The notes beneath the pieces are model-generated. The model searched no databases. It was not told where the DNA came from and saw only the letters and a list, made by a program, of their open reading frames with translations. Both the position numbers and the translations under genes were made by a program. Source: an uncultured bacterium (GTDB lineage: Bacteria; Bacillota; Clostridia; Christensenellales; HGM11417). From it: a stretch of DNA of 64,000 bases. Position 1 is the first letter of the stretch; each line of letters opens with the position of its first letter. Location of the stretch: the NCBI GenBank assembly GCA_905215695.1, contig CAJMQN010000003.1, positions 1 to 64,000 of the forward strand. The letters run 5' to 3'. Shown here in pieces: positions 58,714 through 64,000 of the stretch.

Positions 58714-59870
58714 ATTTTTCCAAACTGATGCGGGGGACGGGCTCCAATATCTTTCTCGAACTGGACGACATTCGGCGGGACATGGAGCGCGAGGGAAAAG
58801 AGATTATCAACCTTTCCGTGGGGACGCCGGACTTTCAGCCCGACGGTTTCGTCATGCGCGAGCTCTCCGAACGGGCAAAGGCGGCGGAAAACTACAAGTA
58901 TTCGCTCTGCGACCTGCCCGAACTCACCGACGCCGTTCTGCGCTGGTATCGGCGGCGGTACAACGTGACCCTCGAGCGCGGAGAGGCGATTTCCATACAC
59001 GGCACGCAGGAGGGAATGAGCGACGTATTCTTTCCCCTCATCGACCCCGGAGACGTCGTGCTCCTGCCCGACCCCGGATACCCGATTTTTTCCTTCGGGG
59101 CAAGGCTCGCGGGGGCGGAAGAGGCGTACTATCCTCTGCGCGAGGAAAACGGATTTCTCATCGACTTTGACGCCATTGACCCCGCGCTCGCGAGGCGGGC
59201 AAAAGTCATTGTCGTCTCCTATCCCTCAAACCCCGTCGCCGCAGTCGCCGATCGGGAGTTCTACGAGCGGCTGGTCGCCTTTGCGAAAAAATACGAGATT
59301 CTCGTCATTCACGACAACGCCTATTCCGAACTCGTCTATGACGGGGAGCCGGGCATGAGTTTTCTCGAAGTGCCCGGCGCAAAAGAGGTCGGAATCGAGT
59401 TCAATTCGCTCTCGAAATCCTACAATCTCACGGGCTGCCGGATTTCCTTTATCCTCGGGAACAGAGAGGTCATACAGGCTTTGCGCGCATTTCGGTCGCA
59501 GATCGACTACGGAATCTTTTATCCCATTCAGTATGCGGCAATCGCCGCGCTGGACGGACCGCAGGATATTATTCTCCGAAATCGCAGAGGGTACGCAGAG
59601 CGGAGCGACGCACTCTACCGCGGGCTCTGTTCGCTGGGCTGGGAGACCAAAAAGGCGAAGGCGACCATGTTCGTCTGGGCGAAACTTCCCCAAAACGCGA
59701 ACTCCGACGCGTTCTGCATGCGGCTCCTGCGGGAGACCGGCGTCATGTGCGTGCCCGGCTCGAGTTTCGGACCGCGGGGAGAGGGATTCGTGCGGTTCGC
59801 GCTCACGCAGCCCGTTCAAAACATCGAGCGGGCAATCGCCAACATTCGGCGGAGCAGGTTCTGTCTGTAG
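58710..59870 (+). CDS. Class I/II aminotransferase (LL-DAP/aspartate aminotransferase-like)
   Basis: 386 residues from 58710. INLSVGTPDFQPDGFV, YKYSLCDLPELTDAVLRWY, GTQEGMSDVFF, VVSYPSNPVAAVAD, IHDNAYSELVYD and the PLP lysine in FNSLSKSYNLTGCRI follow the LL-diaminopimelate/aspartate aminotransferase branch of fold type I. Substrate is uncertain: it could serve lysine/peptidoglycan synthesis (DapL route) or general transamination. Coupled to rarA by a 4-base overlap. Confidence 0.88.
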   Translation: MNFSKLMRGTGSNIFLELDDIRRDMEREGKEIINLSVGTPDFQPDGFVMRELSERAKAAENYKYSLCDLPELTDAVLRWYRRRYNVTLERGEAISIHGTQEGMSDVFFPLIDPGDVVLLPDPGYPIFSFGARLAGAEEAYYPLREENGFLIDFDAIDPALARRAKVIVVSYPSNPVAAVADREFYERLVAFAKKYEILVIHDNAYSELVYDGEPGMSFLEVPGAKEVGIEFNSLSKSYNLTGCRISFILGNREVIQALRAFRSQIDYGIFYPIQYAAIAALDGPQDIILRNRRGYAERSDALYRGLCSLGWETKKAKATMFVWAKLPQNANSDAFCMRLLRETGVMCVPGSSFGPRGEGFVRFALTQPVQNIERAIANIRRSRFCL

Positions 59871-59882
59871 GCGGGGGCGGCG

Positions 59883-60620
59883 ATGGAGGATCGAAGGAGC
59901 AAGCTCGAGGACCTATTGGACCGCGCCTTTCGGACGGGGCGTCCCTGCGTTTCGGAATTTTCGACGGCGGAACGCATGGAAGAGTTCCGGCTGAAGGGGG
60001 ATTATCTGCTCTTGGGCGGACACCCGAACGCGGAGCGCGCGCTCTTCTGCGCGCTGCCTTCGGCGGGGTTTCGGGTGAGAGAGGAGGACTTTCTCGCCGC
60101 GCTGCGGATTGTCCCCAACGACGGCGCAAAGTACGCGCACCGGGACTATCTTGGCAGTCTCCTCGCGCTCGGCATCAAGCGGGAGAGCGTAGGGGACATT
60201 GTTCTTGCCGAGGACGGCGCGGGACGGGGATGCGCGTATGTCATTGTCACGCCGCCCATGGCGAAATATATCCGGGAAAATCTTTCCTCGGTCTCGCGGA
60301 CGGGAGCGAAGTGCCTTGCCGTTCCGCTCTCCGAAGTCCCCGCAAACCGCAGAGAGCCGGAGGAGCTCCTCTGTTCGGTCAGTTCGCTCCGGCTGGACTG
60401 CGTTTTGTCCGCCGTCTTCGGCATGGCGCGGGGGGACGCGAAGGCGCTCTGCGAGCGCGGCGCGTGCTTTGTCAACCTGCACCCTGCCGAGAAGGCGGAA
60501 AAATTGCTCGCCGAGGGGGATTTTGTGACCCTCAAGGGCTGGGGACGGTTTCGCGTGAACGGACAGGCGGGGGTGTCGAAAAAGGGCAAGCTCCGTCTCT
60601 CCGTGTCGAAAGATGCCTGA
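59883..60620 (+). CDS. ylmH: YlmH-like S4-domain RNA-binding protein
   Basis: 245 residues. An N-terminal helical region is followed by the YlmH core (GGHPNAERALFCALPSAGF, DYLGSLLALGIKRESVGDI) and a C-terminal S4 domain (LRLDCVLSAVFGMARGDAKALCERGACFVN). YlmH proteins bind the large ribosomal subunit and assist rescue of stalled nascent chains; older work links them to cell-division gene clusters. Twelve bases after the aminotransferase gene. Confidence 0.88.
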   Translation: MEDRRSKLEDLLDRAFRTGRPCVSEFSTAERMEEFRLKGDYLLLGGHPNAERALFCALPSAGFRVREEDFLAALRIVPNDGAKYAHRDYLGSLLALGIKRESVGDIVLAEDGAGRGCAYVIVTPPMAKYIRENLSSVSRTGAKCLAVPLSEVPANRREPEELLCSVSSLRLDCVLSAVFGMARGDAKALCERGACFVNLHPAEKAEKLLAEGDFVTLKGWGRFRVNGQAGVSKKGKLRLSVSKDA

Positions 60621-60639
60621 CTCGGGAAATAAAGGTATT

Positions 60640-60673
60640 AACCGTTTGCGAAACGGTTTATATATGTGATAAT
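60640..60673 (+). promoter_or_regulatory. ABC operon promoter overlapped by a palindrome
   Basis: AACCGTTT-GCG-AAACGGTT (60640-60658) is a perfect 8-bp inverted repeat. It overlaps a weak -35 (TTGCGA, 60646-60651), 16 bp before GATAAT (60668-60673) with extended TGT. A repressor site or a weak ylmH terminator. Confidence 0.5.
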
Positions 60674-60695
60674 ATAGAATCAGAAGAATTATTTT

Positions 60696-61445
60696 TTGGA
60701 GGACACAGCTATTTTTTCCATTCAGAACGTCAGTAAGACTTACGCAAAGAGTTCCGTCAAAGCCGTCGATCACATCTCGCTCGAGGTAAAGGACGGGGAA
60801 GTTTTCGGTTTCCTCGGTCCCAACGGCGCGGGAAAATCCACGACCATCAAGCTCCTTACCGGCATTCTCACGCCGGACGAGGGGGACATTGTGATTGACG
60901 ATGTTTCGGTGCGCAACGCGCCCGTCATGGCGAAGATGAAAATCGGCTACGTCCCGGACAACCACACCGTCTATGAACGGCTCTCGGGGCTTGAGTACCT
61001 CAATTTTGTCTGCGACATCTTCAACGTGGACAAGGCGACGAGAAAGGAGAGAATCGAGCGGTATCTCGAACTCTTCGAGCTCAAGGACGCGGCGGGGAAT
61101 CAGATCAAATCCTATTCCCACGGCATGAAACAGAAAATTTCTATCATTGCCGCGCTCGTGCACGAACCCCGGCTCTGGGTGCTCGACGAGCCCATGACCG
61201 GACTCGACCCGCAGTCTTCCTTTCACCTCAAGGAACTCATGAAGGAATACTGCGCGAAGGGGAACACCGTTTTTTTCTCCTCGCACGTGCTCGAGGTTGT
61301 CGAGAAGGTCTGCGACAGAATCGCCATCATCGAAAAGGGCAAGATTGTCGCCTGCGGGAGCATGGAGGAGCTGCGCGCGAGCGGGTCCTCGCTTGAGCAG
61401 TACTTCCTGAAACTCACTTCCAAGGAAACCGAAACCCATGAATAA
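60696..61445 (+). CDS. ABC transporter ATP-binding protein
   Basis: 249 residues if read from TTG 60696; however that TTG is part of the SD (TTTGGAGG, 60695-60702), and an AUU codon at 60711 lies at ideal distance, giving 244 residues. Walker A GPNGAGKST, signature SHGMKQK, Walker B LWVLDEPMTGLD and H-loop FFSSHVLE are intact. It is of the ABC-2 exporter type (CcmA/NatA-like) and energises the permease encoded next, with which it overlaps by 8 bases. Confidence 0.9.
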   Translation: MEDTAIFSIQNVSKTYAKSSVKAVDHISLEVKDGEVFGFLGPNGAGKSTTIKLLTGILTPDEGDIVIDDVSVRNAPVMAKMKIGYVPDNHTVYERLSGLEYLNFVCDIFNVDKATRKERIERYLELFELKDAAGNQIKSYSHGMKQKISIIAALVHEPRLWVLDEPMTGLDPQSSFHLKELMKEYCAKGNTVFFSSHVLEVVEKVCDRIAIIEKGKIVACGSMEELRASGSSLEQYFLKLTSKETETHE

Positions 61446-63096
61446 TATCTTCACGCTCTTGCGTGTGCAGATTAAAAACGCCTATAAGCTCAAGGACGAG
61501 AAGAAGAGCACCATTGTCGCGACGGTGTTCGCCTTTATCGTGCTCGGCGTGGTCTTTGCGATTATGGGCGTCGGCTCTACGCTGCTCCTCGGGTTCGCGT
61601 TCATCGACAAGGGGCTGGAACGGGAATTTCTGACCATTTTCTTCACAACCTCGCAGGTCATTGTGCTCATTTTCGGCACGATTATGATGATTTCCACCCT
61701 CTACTACAACAGGGACAACGAGTATCTCGCGTCCATGCCCGTCACGCCGCAGCAGGTGTTCTTTTCCAAATTCCTCTTCGTGTATTTAAACGAACTCCTC
61801 CTGTCCACCGCTTTCGTATTCATGATCGGCATCACCTTCGGGATTATCGCGGGGTATTCCTTTGTGTTCTTTCTCCTGCTCATTCCCGTTGCGATTCTGC
61901 TGCCCTTTCTGCCCCTTCTTCTTTCGGCGCTTTTGTCCATTCCCATCATGTATCTTCTCGCCTTCCTGAAAAATAAGGGAATCTGGACGACCATTCTGCT
62001 CATTGTCATGTTTGTCGCGGTGTTTGCGCTGTATTTTAAATTTATCTCGAGCGTTGCGACCTCGACGGGCGGGGAGGATTCGGAGTCCGTGGTGATCATT
62101 CCCGATTCCGCGGTGCCCGGCATTCAGCAGGCGGCGCGCATTCTCGCGCCCGTCTATGCGCTCGTGGGTATGATACTCGGCACGGATATTTGGCTCAATC
62201 TCCTCATCGTCGTCGCGTCCTTTGCGGTGCTTTTCGCGCTCGGCTATATCCTGTCCATGACCGCTTACACCAAGGGCGTCAAGGCGCAGTTTGAAAATAA
62301 CAAGACCGTCGTCTCCAAGACCCGGGAGTACAGGCAGTACAGCGTGGTCGGCAGTCTTGTGCGCATGGACTTTAAGGAGATTATGCGCCAACCCATGCTC
62401 GCCTTTTACGCGCTCTTTCAGATTGTGTTCAGTCCCATACTCATCATCTTTATGGGGGCGAACATCGGGGACATTTCCGCGGAAATGCCGGAGGCTGCCG
62501 GAATGGTGCAGGCTGTGTTCGTCATGGTCGCGATGTTTGTCATTCTCCTGCTGTCCTCTTCGGTCAACTATACCGCGCTCTCATCCTTCACGCGGGAGGG
62601 GCAGAACTTCTTTATGCTCAAGGCGCTGCCCGTCAATCCGACCGAGATTATCCGCGCAAAGACTACGCTTGCCCGTATCGTCAATCTCGTCGGCGTTTTG
62701 ATTGCGCTCGTGACGACGGTTTTCGTCTTTCATCTCAATTTCCTGTACGCGCTGGGAATGGGCATTTTCATGCTGATTCTGTCCGACGGGTTTACGCACT
62801 ATCTCGTCTATCTCGACTTCAAAAAGCCCAAGCTCGTCTGGGAAAACGTGGTCGCTGCGCTCAAGAACAATACCAATACCTTCATTGCGATGGGGGTGAT
62901 GTTCCTCATTCTGCTGGTTTCGGTGGGGCTGTACGCAGTCGCGTACTTCTGGCTTGTCCTGGGGCTGGGGCTGGAGGAACTCGCCATCATGGGCGTCTAT
63001 TGGTGTCTCATGATTATCGGCGCAATCGCCGCGAATATTCTGTTCCGCAAACTGCTCTATCACAGCGCGGAGAAATTCTACCGCGAACACGAATAA
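61438..63096 (+). CDS. ABC-2-type permease (large membrane subunit)
   Basis: 552 residues, about twelve membrane helices in two bundles with a soluble loop near 205-300. YNRDNEYLASMPVTPQQVFFSK and FFMLKALPVNPTEIIRAK are paired elbow-helix motifs found in the two halves of this permease type, which suggests an internal duplication. Partner of the ATPase at 60696 and perhaps also of the one at 63109. Export of a lipid, peptide or drug is likely; substrate unknown. Confidence 0.82.
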   Translation: MNNIFTLLRVQIKNAYKLKDEKKSTIVATVFAFIVLGVVFAIMGVGSTLLLGFAFIDKGLEREFLTIFFTTSQVIVLIFGTIMMISTLYYNRDNEYLASMPVTPQQVFFSKFLFVYLNELLLSTAFVFMIGITFGIIAGYSFVFFLLLIPVAILLPFLPLLLSALLSIPIMYLLAFLKNKGIWTTILLIVMFVAVFALYFKFISSVATSTGGEDSESVVIIPDSAVPGIQQAARILAPVYALVGMILGTDIWLNLLIVVASFAVLFALGYILSMTAYTKGVKAQFENNKTVVSKTREYRQYSVVGSLVRMDFKEIMRQPMLAFYALFQIVFSPILIIFMGANIGDISAEMPEAAGMVQAVFVMVAMFVILLLSSSVNYTALSSFTREGQNFFMLKALPVNPTEIIRAKTTLARIVNLVGVLIALVTTVFVFHLNFLYALGMGIFMLILSDGFTHYLVYLDFKKPKLVWENVVAALKNNTNTFIAMGVMFLILLVSVGLYAVAYFWLVLGLGLEELAIMGVYWCLMIIGAIAANILFRKLLYHSAEKFYREHE

Positions 63097-63108
63097 CAAG
63101 GAGTAAAC

Positions 63109-64000
63109 ATGCTTACAATCAGAGGGCTCCGAAAGAGCTATGGGACCGTCGAGGTTTTAAAGGGCGTTGACCTCAACCTCGAGGCGGGGGAGGTCTATGG
63201 GCTCGTCGGAAAGAACGGCGCGGGCAAGACCACGCTCATGAATATCGTTGCGGGACAGCTTTCCGCGAACGGCGGGGAAATTTCCCTCGGCGGGAACGAA
63301 CCCTTTTCCGCGCCGGGACGAATTGCGTATATCCTCGATATTCCCGCGGTGTACGGGTTTATGACCGCCTATGAATATCTTGCGTTTATCGCGTCGGGGA
63401 CGGAGGATTCCTCCGAAAAGGTCAAGAGCAGGAGCGAGGAACTCCTGCGGCTCGTGGGGCTCGAGGGCGTCGGCTCGCGAAGGATTAAACAGTTTTCCCG
63501 CGGGATGCAGCAGAGATTCGGCATTGCCGCGGGAATCTATGCAGACCCCGAACTCATTCTCATGGACGAACCCTGTTCCGCGCTTGACCCGCAGGGGCGG
63601 TTCGAGGTCAACAATATCATCATGCAGCTCGCCGCGGGCGGAAAGACCATTCTTCTTTCCACGCATATCCTTTCGGACGTCGAGCGCGTCTGTACGAAAA
63701 TCGGTTTGCTCATGAACGGAAAGATTGGGTTCGAGGGAACCAAGGAAGAACTCTTCCGCAAGTATTCGGTGCCGGTCTTTGAGATTCGTTCGGAGGACAA
63801 TGAAAAACTTTCCGGGCTTTTGGAGGGCGGGTTCATCCTCGACAAGCGGCAGGACCGCGAGTCGCTGTATGTGACCATCGACGATTCCGGGGAGAATGAG
63901 AAAAAGCTCTTTGCCATGCTTGCCGCGTCCGGACTTCGGATCGACCGCTACGGCAGGAGACAGGTTACGCTCGAAGAAATCTTCGTGAGGGAGAGCGCGC
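63109..64000 (+). CDS. ABC transporter ATP-binding protein (3' partial)
   Basis: The first 297 codons; the window ends before the stop. Start at 63109 after AAGGAG. Walker A GKNGAGKTT (Lys in place of the usual Pro), signature FSRGMQQR, Walker B LILMDEPCSALDPQG and H-loop STHILSDVERV are seen. The C-terminal extension (from about residue 220, FEIRSEDNEKLSGLLEGG) is typical of ABC-2 exporters. It lies 12 bases after the permease, so this operon has two different ATPases. Confidence 0.9.
   Translation, partial: MLTIRGLRKSYGTVEVLKGVDLNLEAGEVYGLVGKNGAGKTTLMNIVAGQLSANGGEISLGGNEPFSAPGRIAYILDIPAVYGFMTAYEYLAFIASGTEDSSEKVKSRSEELLRLVGLEGVGSRRIKQFSRGMQQRFGIAAGIYADPELILMDEPCSALDPQGRFEVNNIIMQLAAGGKTILLSTHILSDVERVCTKIGLLMNGKIGFEGTKEELFRKYSVPVFEIRSEDNEKLSGLLEGGFILDKRQDRESLYVTIDDSGENEKKLFAMLAASGLRIDRYGRRQVTLEEIFVRESA

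Overview
The window looks like a chromosomal segment of an uncultured, low-abundance-type Clostridia (Christensenellales-like Firmicutes). This is inferred from a sporulation sigma-K gene, a class-A-like RNase P RNA with Firmicutes-style promoters (TTGACA/TATAAT, 17-bp spacer, often extended -10), an L21-L27 operon, 2-oxoacid:ferredoxin oxidoreductase and PPi-linked pyruvate phosphate dikinase. Most genes are GC-rich; strong codon bias produces many long antisense shadow frames that are not genes. No tRNA, rRNA or CRISPR was seen.

Region 1 (1-3447): the end of a GNAT acetyltransferase gene and ppdK with its terminator. Region 2 (about 3450-22130): a lower-GC accessory island. It opens with a small protein related to the N-terminus of IS21 IstA, followed by gene debris (WYL-regulator tail, truncated DUF2779-like nuclease). 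A three-gene translationally coupled sensory system (7TM pseudokinase-like sensor, histidine kinase, LuxR-type regulator) and an orphan receiver protein follow. Then come five exported proteins: two lipoproteins sharing an almost identical signal-peptide DNA, one of which carries an EF-Tu domain II/III-like module, a third lipoprotein, a membrane-anchored protein, and a 1471-residue repeat adhesin. The island ends with a frameshifted WYL regulator, a second IstA-N-like protein and a Fic protein whose tail runs into host-type GC-rich sequence. My working model is that the sensory genes control the surface proteins.

Region 3 (22196-40209): core genes. These include zinc-ribbon membrane protein, rplU-rpmA, 8-oxoguanine glycosylase with NYN-domain protein, the korD-A-B-C operon, a P-type ATPase, Nudix hydrolase, guaB-guaA (GMP synthesis), mscL and glycyl-tRNA synthetase.

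Region 4 (40341-54380): VanZ-like protein, an unannotated 58-residue Cys/Gly-rich protein, YccF-like protein, MarR-MATE efflux pair, GGGtGRT/NifU-like pair, aminotransferase-tyrS-yigZ-ilvE, Nudix, ABC exporter, and a divergent AraC regulator/GH4 glycosidase pair. Region 5 (54380-64000): sigK, rnpB, an unknown gene, rarA, an aminotransferase, ylmH, and an ABC transporter group cut by the window end.

A recurrent oddity is short tandem repeats at gene boundaries (25.9, 33.4, 38.7, 43.7 and 55.8 kb). The most novel signals are the exported EF-Tu domain II/III-like lipoprotein and the pair of IstA-N-related small proteins on the island.
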